From Anaerolineae bacterium (GTDB lineage Bacteria; Chloroflexota; Anaerolineae; UBA1429): a DNA stretch of 14,975 nt. Position 1 is the stretch's first letter. Each line of letters opens with the position of its first letter. The stretch lies in contig SKRJ01000319.1 of NCBI GenBank assembly GCA_007118555.1, positions 1-14,975 of the forward strand. The letters are read 5' to 3'. A model generated the notes under the pieces. That model saw nothing but the letters and a program-made list of their open reading frames with translations, had not been told where the DNA came from and searched no databases. Both the position numbers and the translations under genes were made by a program. Positions 1 to 7,351 of this stretch are shown one piece after another.

Positions 1-1
1 T

Positions 2-1384
2 ATCATCAACGAGCCCACGGCGTCCGCCCTGGCCTATGGCATGGACAAAAAGAGCGACGAGCAGATCGCGGTCTATGACCTGGGTGGCGGCACCTTTGAC
101 ATCTCGATCCTCGACATTGGCGAGGGCGTCTTTGAGGTGCGCGCCACCAACGGAGACACCTTCCTGGGTGGCGACGACTTTGACCAGGAGATCATCGATT
201 GGGTGGTCAACGAGTACCGCCAGGATCAGGGGATCGACCTGCGCAACGACCGCATGGCTCTGCAGCGCCTCAAGGAGGCCGCGGAAAAGGCCAAGATCGA
301 GCTCTCCACGACGCAGCAGACCGAGATCAACCTGCCATTCATCACCGCCGATGCCAGCGGCCCCAAGCACCTGAGCATGAATCTGACCCGGAGCCGGTTC
401 GAGCAGTTGGTCGACCACCTGGTCGAGCGCTCCCTGGGCCCGTGCCGTCAGGCGCTGGAGGATGCCGAGCTGACCACAGGCGATGTGGACGAGGTGATCC
501 TCGTTGGCGGGCAGACCCGCACACCGCTGGTGCAGCGCCGCGTCGAAGAGCTCTTTGGCCGCGCGCCCCACAGGGGCATCAACCCCGACGAGGTCGTTGG
601 CCTGGGCGCTGCGATTCAGGCGGGCGTGCTCGCCGGCGATGTGGACGATGTCCTGTTGCTGGACGTTACCCCGCTGACCCTCAGCATCGAGACGCTGGGC
701 GGCGTGGCGACGCCCCTGATCCCGCGCAACAGCACCATTCCGACCCACAAGGAGCAGACGTTCTCCACGGCGTCGGACAATCAGACCCAGGTGCAGATCA
801 ATGTGCTGCAGGGCGAGCGCCCGATGGCGGCGGACAACAAGCTGTTGGGCACCTTTGTGCTGGATGGCATCCCACCGGCGCCGCGCGGCGTACCGCAGAT
901 CGAGGTGAGCTTTGATATCGACGCCAACGGCATCCTGAAGGTGTCGGCGCAAGACAAGGCCACAGGCCGCAAGCAGGATATCACCATCACGGCCTCCAGC
1001 GGCCTTGATGAGGACGAGATCGAGGAGATGGTGCGTCAGGCCGAGCAGCACGCTTCCGAGGACCGCCGCCGCAAGGAAGAGGTCGAGCTTCGTAACGAGG
1101 CCGACACTCTGGCCTACTCGGCGGAAAAGACCATCAGTGACCTGGGCGACAAGGTCCCTGGGGACATGCGTACCCAGGTAGAGGACAAGGTCAAGGCGCT
1201 GCGCGAGGCCCTGGACAGCAACGACATGGCCCAGGTGCGCAGCCGGCGCGACGAGCTGCAGCAACTCATCCAGCAGATTGGCGCTGCCGCCTATCAGCAG
1301 GGCGAGCCCGGTCCGCAGGACACCGGCCCAGGGCCGGATGAGGACACGGACGATACCGTAGAAGGCGAGTTCCGCGAGGTATAG
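2..1384 (+). CDS. dnaK: Chaperone protein DnaK (Hsp70), 5'-truncated by window edge
   Basis: This is the C-terminal 460 residues of the cytosolic ATP-dependent Hsp70 chaperone, which works with DnaJ and GrpE on unfolded proteins. The window opens in frame at the conserved [12 protein letters not shown] stretch, near residue 168 of a typical DnaK, so about 170 residues lie upstream. Visible landmarks in partial numbering are the phosphate-binding DLGGGTFD at residues 26-33, the adenosine-motif segment [10 protein letters not shown] from residue 166, the interdomain linker VLLLDVTPL from residue 217, the beta substrate-binding domain, a charged helical lid, and an acidic tail ending VEGEFREV, which resembles the usual DnaK C-terminus. 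No frameshift is seen and the implied full length of about 627 residues is normal. An intrinsic terminator follows 19 nt after the stop, so dnaJ downstream is probably transcribed separately. The family assignment is essentially certain. Confidence 0.98.
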   Translation: MINEPTASALAYGMDKKSDEQIAVYDLGGGTFDISILDIGEGVFEVRATNGDTFLGGDDFDQEIIDWVVNEYRQDQGIDLRNDRMALQRLKEAAEKAKIELSTTQQTEINLPFITADASGPKHLSMNLTRSRFEQLVDHLVERSLGPCRQALEDAELTTGDVDEVILVGGQTRTPLVQRRVEELFGRAPHRGINPDEVVGLGAAIQAGVLAGDVDDVLLLDVTPLTLSIETLGGVATPLIPRNSTIPTHKEQTFSTASDNQTQVQINVLQGERPMAADNKLLGTFVLDGIPPAPRGVPQIEVSFDIDANGILKVSAQDKATGRKQDITITASSGLDEDEIEEMVRQAEQHASEDRRRKEEVELRNEADTLAYSAEKTISDLGDKVPGDMRTQVEDKVKALREALDSNDMAQVRSRRDELQQLIQQIGAAAYQQGEPGPQDTGPGPDEDTDDTVEGEFREV

Positions 1385-1403
1385 ACGCATCGCCGCGTGC
1401 ATG

Positions 1404-1437
1404 GGGGTTAGGGAGCCCGGGTCCCTAGCCCCTTTTT
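1404..1437 (+). terminator. Rho-independent terminator after dnaK
   Basis: GGGGTTAGGGA (1404-1414) pairs with TCCCTAGCCCC (1422-1432) as an 11-bp stem with one G-U pair, closes over a 7-nt loop, and is followed directly by TTTTT (1433-1437). It lies 19 nt after the dnaK stop and upstream of the dnaJ promoter, so it should end dnaK transcripts before dnaJ. Confidence 0.93.
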
Positions 1438-1469
1438 GCGATATCTGCCGCGGCCCCCGCCGGTGCGTT

Positions 1470-1498
1470 TTGACGATGCGCCCCAAACGGGCTAGACT
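1470..1498 (+). promoter_or_regulatory. Sigma70-type promoter of dnaJ operon
   Basis: TTGACG (1470-1475) is separated by exactly 17 nt from TAGACT (1493-1498), matching the -35 and -10 consensus at 5/6 and 4/6. Initiation near 1505 would give a leader of about 30 nt to the dnaJ ATG at 1537. The position between the dnaK terminator and dnaJ makes biological sense. No CIRCE or HAIR heat-shock operator is visible around it. Confidence 0.7.
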
Positions 1499-1536
1499 TG
1501 AATGTCGGATTGGATTCACAGTGGAGCGACGACTGT

Positions 1537-2670
1537 ATGGCATTTGAGGAAAAGCGAGACTATTACGAGATCCTGGGCCTGTCTCGGGACGCAGACAGGG
1601 ATGCCTTGCGCCGCGCCTATCGCCAGCTGGCGCGCAAGTACCATCCCGATGTGTCCAAGGAGGCCGATGCCGAGGAGCGTTTCAAAGAGATCAACGAGGC
1701 CTACCAGGTCCTGAACGATGAGCAGTTGCGGGCCCAGTACGACCGCTTTGGCCACGCCGGCATCAACCAGCAGGACATGGGAGGGCCCGGCGGCTTTGGT
1801 GGCTTTGCCGGGTTCGAGGACATCTTTGAGGACCTCTTTGGCTTTGGCATGGGGCGCACTGGTGCGCGCCAGGGCCCTCGTCGAGGCGCCGATCTGCGCT
1901 ATGATCTCGAGATCGATTTTGAAGAGGCCGTGTTCGGATGCGAAGAGGAGATCGAGATCTCGCGTCAGGAGCGCTGCACCCACTGCGGCGCCAGCGGAGC
2001 CGAACCAGGCACGTCGCCGACGCGCTGCCGCGAGTGTAACGGCTCTGGCCAGGTGCGTCGCGCCCAACAGTCCATCTTTGGCTCCTTTGTGAATGTCACC
2101 ACCTGCCCGCGCTGCCAGGGCACCGGCGAGGTGATCACCACGCCCTGCTCCAAGTGCCACGGCTCGCGACGCGTCCAAGAGACCCGCAAGATCAGGGTCA
2201 AGGTGCCGCCCGGCGTCGATGACGAGATGCGCATCCGTCTGGCCGGTGAGGGCGAGCATGGCCTGAACGGCGGACCGCCCGGCAACCTGTACGTCGTCCT
2301 TCATGTCAAGCCGCATCAGTTTTTCACGCGCCGCGAGAACGATATTCTGCTCAATATGAACATCAATGTCGCCCAGGCAGCCCTGGGTGACGAGATACGC
2401 GTGCCCACCCTGGATGGCGATGAGAAGCTCACCATTCCGTCGGGCACCCAGCCGGGCACCGTGCTGCGGATGCGCGGCAAGGGCGCACCCCGCCTGCGGG
2501 GCTCGGGCCGCGGCGATCAGGTCGTCATTCTCAATGTCGCCATACCCACCGATCTCGACGCCGAGCAGCGCGAGCTGGTCAGGGAGCTCGGCAAAACGCT
2601 GGGCGCCGAGGTCACGCCCCAGGCGGGACGTGGGTTCCTGGAGCGTTTCAAAGAAGCGTTGGGGATCTAG
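1537..2670 (+). CDS. dnaJ: Chaperone protein DnaJ (Hsp40, type I)
   Basis: This 377-residue cytosolic co-chaperone delivers substrates to DnaK and stimulates its ATPase. It has the full type I layout: J domain with the HPD triad at residues 36-38, a Gly/Phe-rich segment at about 78-108, a zinc-binding domain with four CxxC modules starting at C147, C164, C190 and C204, and a C-terminal substrate-binding beta region. The fourth module reads CSKCHGSR, so it lacks the final Gly of the usual CxxCxGxG. The in-frame TTG at 1498 was rejected as start because it overlaps the predicted -10 element. ATG 1537 has GGAG at 1523-1526 and gives the standard N-terminus (KRDYYEILGLSR). The stop codon abuts the prmA ATG, so the genes share an operon. 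Length matches the family. Confidence 0.97.
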   Translation: MAFEEKRDYYEILGLSRDADRDALRRAYRQLARKYHPDVSKEADAEERFKEINEAYQVLNDEQLRAQYDRFGHAGINQQDMGGPGGFGGFAGFEDIFEDLFGFGMGRTGARQGPRRGADLRYDLEIDFEEAVFGCEEEIEISRQERCTHCGASGAEPGTSPTRCRECNGSGQVRRAQQSIFGSFVNVTTCPRCQGTGEVITTPCSKCHGSRRVQETRKIRVKVPPGVDDEMRIRLAGEGEHGLNGGPPGNLYVVLHVKPHQFFTRRENDILLNMNINVAQAALGDEIRVPTLDGDEKLTIPSGTQPGTVLRMRGKGAPRLRGSGRGDQVVILNVAIPTDLDAEQRELVRELGKTLGAEVTPQAGRGFLERFKEALGI

Positions 2671-3588
2671 ATGCCACTCGAGGACAAACGCTGGGTCGAG
2701 ATCGGGGTCGAAGCAGAGCGCGAGGCCGTCGATGACCTGCTGGGCCTGCTGAGCCGCCACTGCCCTGGCGGGGCCGCCATGGAGGACCTGCGCGAGAGCC
2801 CCCAGTGGCCCCGTCCCGAGCGCGTCCTCGTCAAGGGCTATCTGCCCGAGGGCGACGACGAAACCCTGCGCAAGATCGAGATCGCCCTCCTGCTCCTGAG
2901 CCGCACCGCGGCCATCTCCGAGCCGCAGGTGCGCGTGATCAAGGCCCAGGATTGGACCGAGGCCTGGAAGAGGTTCTTTCCGGCGTTGCCCATCGGCGAG
3001 CGCCTGGTGGTCGTGCCCACCTGGGTCGAGTACGAGGTGCAGCCGGACCAGATCCCCCTGTACCTGGACCCGGGCATGGCCTTTGGCACCGGCCTGCACG
3101 CCACCACGCGGCTCTGCCTCATCGCCCTGGAGCGCCTGCTGGCGCCGGGGATGACGGTGCTCGACGTGGGCACCGGCTCGGGCATCCTCGCCATTGCGGC
3201 GGCGCTCCTGGGGGCCGAGCATGTGGACGCCATGGACTCGGATCCGGTGGCCGCCGAGGTGGCTCAGGAGAACGCCGCGCTGAACAAGGTCGCCGAGCGC
3301 GTCTCGGTGAGCCACGCCACGCTGCCGGGCCGCCCGCTGACCCGCGCCCCCCTCTATGAGGGCGCGCCCCACGATCTGCTGCTCATCAACATCCTGGCCG
3401 AGATCATCATCGATCTGGCCCCCAGCCTGCCCGATTTTATCAAGGCGGGGGGGCTATGTGTCGCGTCGGGCATTCTCTCGGAAAAGGCCCAGTCTGTACA
3501 GGACGCGCTACAGGCCGAGGGCCTGTCAATTGTCGAGCAGCTCGAGGAGGACGGCTGGGTGGCCCTTGTCGCCCGCCGACCGGGCTGA
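2671..3588 (+). CDS. prmA: Ribosomal protein L11 methyltransferase PrmA
   Basis: This 305-residue class I SAM-dependent methyltransferase is predicted to methylate ribosomal protein L11 in the cytosol. The family signature DPGMAFGTGLHATT lies from residue 133, the SAM-binding motif I LDVGTGSG has its Asp at residue 165, and the catalytic-site motif LLINILAEI has its Asn at residue 240. The N-terminal region of about 100 residues fits the L11-binding domain of PrmA. The ATG follows the dnaJ stop with no gap, which suggests translational coupling, and rsmE starts 3 nt after its stop. dnaJ-prmA-rsmE is a recurrent bacterial arrangement. The protein is slightly longer than E. coli PrmA (293 residues), with no sign of damage. 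Confidence 0.95.
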   Translation: MPLEDKRWVEIGVEAEREAVDDLLGLLSRHCPGGAAMEDLRESPQWPRPERVLVKGYLPEGDDETLRKIEIALLLLSRTAAISEPQVRVIKAQDWTEAWKRFFPALPIGERLVVVPTWVEYEVQPDQIPLYLDPGMAFGTGLHATTRLCLIALERLLAPGMTVLDVGTGSGILAIAAALLGAEHVDAMDSDPVAAEVAQENAALNKVAERVSVSHATLPGRPLTRAPLYEGAPHDLLLINILAEIIIDLAPSLPDFIKAGGLCVASGILSEKAQSVQDALQAEGLSIVEQLEEDGWVALVARRPG

Positions 3589-3591
3589 GCC

Positions 3592-4347
3592 ATGGCCCAG
3601 CATCGGTTCTTTGTCCCCCCCGATCTCGTCCTTTCAAGCCCCATCCCCCTGGAGGGGCCTCTTGCCCACCAGCTCTGCCGTGTGCTGCGCCTGCGGCCCG
3701 GCGACCAGATCGAGCTGCTGGACGGCCGGGGCGAGGCCCATGTGGTGACCCTCAAAGAGGTCTCGCCCGAGCGCTGCCTGGCCACAGAGATCCGCCGCTA
3801 CCGCCCCGACACAGAGCCTGCCACGAGATTCGTCCTCTATCAGGCCATCTCCAAGGGGCAAAAGCTGGATTGGGTGTGGCAAAAGGCCACCGAGCTGGGC
3901 GCGAGCGAGCTCGTTCCCATGGCAACGGCCCGCACCATTGGGGCCGACGTGCGCCAGTTGGGGGGCGCGCGCCTCGAGCGCCTGCAGCGCATCGCCCAGG
4001 AGGCCGCTGAGCAGTCGGGCCGGGCGCGGATCCCGCTCGTACGCCCGGCCATCGCGTTCAAAGAGGCCCTGTCGGAGCGGGAGCCCGACGATCTGGCCCT
4101 CATCGGGGCGCTGACGCCCGAGGCGCTCTCGCTGCGAGAGGCTCTCGAGGCGCAGAGCCCAGCGTCAGGCACCGTGCGGCTCTATATTGGGCCCGAGGGA
4201 GGCCTGAAAGACGACGAAATAGCGCAGGCCCGCCACCACCAGATACAGCCCGTATCCCTGGGCCCTCGGACGTTGCGCACCGAGACGGCCGGCGTGGCCC
4301 TGCTGGCGATTCTCGCCTATGCGCTGGGCGAAATGGAGTCACGCTAA
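3592..4347 (+). CDS. rsmE: 16S rRNA m3U1498 methyltransferase RsmE
   Basis: This 251-residue SPOUT-class methyltransferase is predicted to methylate N3 of U1498 in 16S rRNA within the 30S subunit. The N-terminal part (MAQHRFFVPP onward) is the PUA-like RNA-binding domain. The SPOUT part shows AISKGQKLDWVWQKATELG in the middle, the IGPEGGL motif with its Gly at residue 200, and the knot motif LGPRTLRTETA at residues 223-233, all diagnostic of RsmE. It begins 3 nt after prmA and ends 3 nt before the metallophosphoesterase gene, so it is clearly part of the same transcript. Length is typical (about 245 residues). Confidence 0.95.
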   Translation: MAQHRFFVPPDLVLSSPIPLEGPLAHQLCRVLRLRPGDQIELLDGRGEAHVVTLKEVSPERCLATEIRRYRPDTEPATRFVLYQAISKGQKLDWVWQKATELGASELVPMATARTIGADVRQLGGARLERLQRIAQEAAEQSGRARIPLVRPAIAFKEALSEREPDDLALIGALTPEALSLREALEAQSPASGTVRLYIGPEGGLKDDEIAQARHHQIQPVSLGPRTLRTETAGVALLAILAYALGEMESR

Positions 4348-4350
4348 GCC

Positions 4351-5214
4351 ATGTCACAACCCCACACTCGTTTCTCACGGCGCGCTCTACTCGCCAAGCT
4401 GGCCCTGGGCACCGCCATCCTGGCCGGGGCGCCTCTGGCGCTATTCCAATTGCAGCACCGTATCCGTGTCGAGAATGTGACGATCCCCCCCGATGCCGAG
4501 CCCGGTACGCCCTGCCTTCGGCTGGCCCAGTTGAGCGATCTGCATGTGGCCAACGGCTCTGACGTACGCCAGCTCGACCGCGCCGTCGAAATGACCAACA
4601 CCCTGCAACCCGATGCCATCGTGCTGACAGGCGACTATATCTGGCGTGCGGCAGAGCACATGGAGCTCGCGACCCCGCTCCTGGCCCGGCTCAAAGCACC
4701 CCTGGGCGTCTTTGCGGTGCTTGGCAATCACGACCTGTGGGTGGGCCGAGACGAGGTCAACCAGGGCCTGGAAGAGGCGGGCATACGCATCTTGACCAAC
4801 GAGGGCCTGCTGCTCGAGCGGGGCCATGCCTCGGTCTATCTGGCCGGGCTGGACGACGGCTGGAGCGGCATGCCCGATCTTGACCAGGCGCTGGCAGACC
4901 ACGACGGCGATCGGCCTGTGGTGCTGCTGTACCACGAGCCCGACCTGGGCCACGACATGGTGGCAGAGGGGCGTGTGTGGGTCCAGCTCTCTGGGCACAC
5001 CCACGGCGGCCAGGTGCGCGTGCCGGGCCATGGCCCGCTGATTCTGCCCGAGTTTGGACGACAATACGAGCAGGGCCTCTACCCCGTGGGCCCCGGCTGG
5101 ATCTATGTCAATCGAGGCCTTGGCACGACCATGTTGCCCCTGCGTTTCAACAGCAGCCCGGAGATCACCCTGCTGGATATCCACCCGCCTCGGCCGGAAA
5201 CGAGAGCAGGCTGA
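4351..5214 (+). CDS. Metallophosphoesterase with Tat-like signal (YkuE/YaeI type)
   Basis: This 287-residue calcineurin-like phosphoesterase is probably exported or membrane-anchored. The N-terminus carries FSRRALLAK followed by a hydrophobic stretch (about residues 15-33), which resembles a twin-arginine signal or signal anchor. All metal-ligand motifs are present in order: LSDLH (D63, H65), GDY (D95), GNHD (N126, H127, D128), YHEPD (H195) and GHTHGGQ (H216, H218). This pattern fits the YkuE/YaeI group, members of which act on UDP-diacylglucosamine or related lipid phosphoesters. The substrate here cannot be read from sequence. It begins 3 nt after rsmE and its TGA overlaps the next ATG (TGATG), so it sits in the dnaJ operon, although its function has no obvious link to chaperones. 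Confidence 0.88.
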   Translation: MSQPHTRFSRRALLAKLALGTAILAGAPLALFQLQHRIRVENVTIPPDAEPGTPCLRLAQLSDLHVANGSDVRQLDRAVEMTNTLQPDAIVLTGDYIWRAAEHMELATPLLARLKAPLGVFAVLGNHDLWVGRDEVNQGLEEAGIRILTNEGLLLERGHASVYLAGLDDGWSGMPDLDQALADHDGDRPVVLLYHEPDLGHDMVAEGRVWVQLSGHTHGGQVRVPGHGPLILPEFGRQYEQGLYPVGPGWIYVNRGLGTTMLPLRFNSSPEITLLDIHPPRPETRAG

Positions 5215-5921
5215 TGGCCGAGGTGCCCCCCGAAAACGGCTCGCCCTCCATCGGCGAGCTGAACGAGGGCTCACTCCACGCTGCCCTCAAGGACTGGGTA
5301 GCGCGGCCAGGGGATGCCATGGAGGTTCCGGTGGGGCGCTATGTCGTGGACGTGGTGCAGGATGATCTCCTGATCGAGGTGCAGACCCGCAGCATGAGCT
5401 CGATCCGCGCCAAGCTCCAGGCCCTGTGCGTCGAGCATCGCGTGCGCCTGGTCTATCCGGTAATCGGCGAGAAACGACTCATCCGTCTGGACCCGGAGAG
5501 CGGCGAGGAGCTGGGCCGGCGACGCTCGCCCCTCAAGGGCAACTGGCTCCACCTGTTCGACGAGCTGGTCTATGCGCCCCGGCTGATCGAGCACCCCCAC
5601 TTTGAGCTGCAGGCCGTGCTGGTGGCCGTGGACGAGTGGCGCTGCGACGATGGCAAGGGCAGTTGGCGCAACCGCGGCATCAGCATCGTGGACCGCCGCC
5701 TGCGCGAGGTGCGTGACGCGCGGCTGTTTCGCAGCGGCGCCGACCTCGCGGCGCTGCTCCCCGACGATCTGGCGCCCCCCTACACCCACCGGGAGCTGGC
5801 CCGCGCTGCAGGCGTGCGGATGCGCACGGCGCAGCGGGCCTCCTACTGCCTGCGCAAGCTGGGCCTCCTGCGGGCGGTGGGCCGTCGAGGGCGCGCCATG
5901 TTGGTAGAACCGGCCGGATAG
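5214..5921 (+). CDS. Uncharacterised conserved protein, nuclease-like N-terminus plus possible winged-helix C-terminus
   Basis: This 235-residue protein has no name I can assign, though I recall unnamed bacterial proteins with a similar SPLKGNWLHLFDELVYAPRL core. Residues 15-60 suggest a PD-(D/E)xK nuclease-like layout: a helix with NEGSLHAALKDW (E18), then a strand pair with D46 and the E55-V-Q57 (ExQ) signature in VDVVQDDLLIEVQTRS. The middle segment is basic and rich in conserved-looking aromatics. The C-terminal 70 residues (THRELARAAGVRMRTAQRASYCLRKLGLL) read as a winged helix-turn-helix. A DNA- or RNA-binding nuclease-like protein is therefore possible but unproven. The ATG at 5214 overlaps the previous stop. 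An upstream in-frame extension would lie inside the phosphoesterase gene and was rejected. It is the last gene of the dnaJ operon. Confidence 0.8.
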   Translation: MAEVPPENGSPSIGELNEGSLHAALKDWVARPGDAMEVPVGRYVVDVVQDDLLIEVQTRSMSSIRAKLQALCVEHRVRLVYPVIGEKRLIRLDPESGEELGRRRSPLKGNWLHLFDELVYAPRLIEHPHFELQAVLVAVDEWRCDDGKGSWRNRGISIVDRRLREVRDARLFRSGADLAALLPDDLAPPYTHRELARAAGVRMRTAQRASYCLRKLGLLRAVGRRGRAMLVEPAG

Positions 5922-5944
5922 CATCGGCGCGTAAACAGCGCCAA

Positions 5945-5973
5945 TTGGTCAACTTGCACAACTGTTGTATAAT
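5945..5973 (+). promoter_or_regulatory. Promoter with overlapping palindrome upstream of aminotransferase
   Basis: A perfect TATAAT (5968-5973) is preceded at 17-nt spacing by a weak TTGGTC (5945-5950). The spacer contains the palindrome ACAAC-T-GTTGT (5958-5968), ending on the first base of the -10 box, where a repressor could act. It is the only convincing promoter between the upstream stop at 5921 and the aminotransferase. Transcription would start near 5980 and run through the hairpin at 6025-6067. Confidence 0.6.
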
Positions 5974-6024
5974 CGCCCCTACTCTTTCATGGTGATTGAG
6001 CAAGTACGCCCCTCAGGGGACACT

Positions 6025-6067
6025 GCCGTGCAGCGAGGCCGGACCTCGTTTCGCCACGGCTTTTTTT
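6025..6067 (+). terminator. Terminator-like hairpin in aminotransferase leader (attenuator candidate)
   Basis: An outer stem GCCGTG (6025-6030) / CACGGC (6055-6060) encloses an inner stem AGCGAGG (6032-6038) / CCTCGTT (6044-6050) with loop CCGGA, and seven Ts follow (6061-6067). A small hairpin CCCC-TCA-GGGG (6009-6019) lies just upstream. The element sits between the promoter at 5945-5973 and the ATG at 6101, with only 33 nt left after the T-tract, too little for a second promoter. It could therefore attenuate the aminotransferase gene, end a short RNA of about 87 nt, or end the upstream operon. Confidence 0.75.
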
Positions 6068-6100
6068 GTTGTCATTCGGAGAGCAAAAGGGAGAAGGAGC

Positions 6101-7306
6101 ATGAAGGCCCTATCCAGTAGCGTCGCAGGCATTGAGCGGTCACCGATTCGTTATATTCTCGATCGCGCCGCTGCCTATCCAGACGCTATCCACCTGGAGA
6201 TCGGACAGCCCGATTTCTCCGTCCCTGACCATGTGACCGAGGCGGCGGCCAGGGTCATGCGCAATGACTATACCGGCTATACCGCCAACGCTGGCGTGCG
6301 TGATCTTCGCGAGGCCATCACGATCAAGCTGGACCGCGAGAATGACATGCATGTTACGCCCGAGAACGTGATCGTCACCGTCGGCGCGATGCAGGCCGTA
6401 TACTCGACGATGCTGGTGCTGCTGGACCCCGGCGACGAGATCCTGTTGCCCGATCCGGGCTATGGCAATTTCAACATGGGCGCGCGCCTGTGCCACGCCA
6501 ACCCGGTCTTTTATCCCACCCTGGCCGACCGCCGCTTTGAGCCCGATCTGGACGCCCTGGAGGAGCTGGTCAGCCGTCGCACCAAGGCCCTCTTCATCAA
6601 TAGTCCCTCGAACCCCACCGGCGCCGTCTTTTCCCGAGAGATCATGCAGGCCTGCCTCGAGTTTTGCCAGCGCCACGATCTCTATCTCGTCTCCGACGAG
6701 ACCTACGACCGGCTTGTGTTCGAGGGGGAGCATGTGAGCCCCGCCCAGTGGGACGACGAGGGGCGGGTGATCAGCATCTTTACCACCTCCAAGACCTATG
6801 CCATGACCGGGTGGCGGGTGGGCTATGCCGTGGCAGAGCCGGCGATCATCTCGACCATGGCCAAGATCCAGGAGCCGACGGTGTCCTGCGTGAACACTGT
6901 GGCCCAGCATGGCGCCATCGCGGCGCTTTTGGGGCCCCAGGATTGCGTCGACATGATGCGCGCCGAGTACAAGCGCCGCCGCGATATCGCCGTGCAGGTC
7001 GCCCTGGAGGAAGAGCTCTCGGTGTCGTATCCCCACGGCGCGTTCTACATGCTGGTCGATATCTCATCCCAGCCTCTGGATTCCATCGCCTTTTGTTGCG
7101 GCCTGCTGGATCAAGAGCAGGTGGCCGCCGCCCCCGGACGCAGCTTTGGCGAGCGCAGCGACCGCTATGTGCGGGTATCGCTCTGCGCCAACGAGGCCGC
7201 CCTGCGCGAGGGGCTGCCCCGCCTGGCCGGCCATTTGCGCCAGGTCGCCGCGCTGGGCCACACGTCGCCCGAGTGCGTGGCTCTGTCTGCCCAGGCTACC
7301 CGGTAG
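6101..7306 (+). CDS. Class I/II PLP-dependent aminotransferase (aspartate/aromatic-type)
   Basis: This 401-residue fold-type I aminotransferase is a cytosolic PLP enzyme moving an amino group between an amino acid and a 2-oxo acid. Motifs include SNPTGAV (N171), the PLP-ring Asp and Tyr in SDETYD (D199, Y202), the Schiff-base lysine K231 in TTSKTYAMTGWRVGY, and the substrate-carboxylate Arg R358 in YVRVSL. Overall it resembles the AspC/AlaT-like subgroup; the donor cannot be fixed from sequence. The reading frame stays open to a TTG at 5996, but that would translate the leader hairpin. ATG 6101 has GGGAG (6089-6093) at 7 nt and gives a family-like N-terminus. The last codons and the stop lie inside the first copy of a 17-bp tandem repeat. 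Expression may be attenuated by the leader hairpin. Confidence 0.93.
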   Translation: MKALSSSVAGIERSPIRYILDRAAAYPDAIHLEIGQPDFSVPDHVTEAAARVMRNDYTGYTANAGVRDLREAITIKLDRENDMHVTPENVIVTVGAMQAVYSTMLVLLDPGDEILLPDPGYGNFNMGARLCHANPVFYPTLADRRFEPDLDALEELVSRRTKALFINSPSNPTGAVFSREIMQACLEFCQRHDLYLVSDETYDRLVFEGEHVSPAQWDDEGRVISIFTTSKTYAMTGWRVGYAVAEPAIISTMAKIQEPTVSCVNTVAQHGAIAALLGPQDCVDMMRAEYKRRRDIAVQVALEEELSVSYPHGAFYMLVDISSQPLDSIAFCCGLLDQEQVAAAPGRSFGERSDRYVRVSLCANEAALREGLPRLAGHLRQVAALGHTSPECVALSAQATR

Positions 7307-7340
7307 CCCAGGCTACTAGGTAGACCAGGCTACCCGGTAG
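7291..7340 (+). repeat. 17-bp tandem repeat, three copies, at a convergent gene junction
   Basis: Three copies start at 7291, 7308 and 7325 with a 17-bp period. Copies 1 and 3 read CCAGGCTACCCGGTAG and copy 2 reads CCAGGCTACTAGGTAG. GGCTACC-C-GGTAGCC is itself an inverted repeat, complete in copy 1 (7294-7308) and copy 3 (7328-7342), so each can form a hairpin on either strand. The first copy encodes the aminotransferase C-terminus and its TAG. The array ends 12 nt before the stop of the convergent gene. No T-tract follows on either strand. Confidence 0.9.
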
Positions 7341-7351
7341 CCCGGTCCCGG

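Noticed and set aside
1498..1536. TTG 1498 as an earlier dnaJ start
   Set aside because: It overlaps the predicted -10 element and adds 13 residues not found in DnaJ; ATG 1537 has a suitable ribosome-binding site.
1516..3372. 618-codon open frame on the minus strand, antisense to dnaJ and prmA
   Set aside because: The plus strand encodes two certain proteins here. The antisense product is rich in His, Gly, Ala and Arg with no recognisable domain, as expected from a high-GC antisense frame.
5954..5973. TTGCAC (5954-5959 region) as the -35 of the aminotransferase promoter
   Set aside because: It is only about 8 nt from TATAAT, far too close for a sigma70 -35 box.
5996..6100. TTG-initiated N-terminal extension of the aminotransferase
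   Set aside because: It would translate the terminator-like hairpin and gives an N-terminus unlike the family. ATG 6101 has a good ribosome-binding site.
7291..7340. CRISPR array
   Set aside because: The 17-bp units are directly adjacent with no spacers and only three copies; no cas genes are present.
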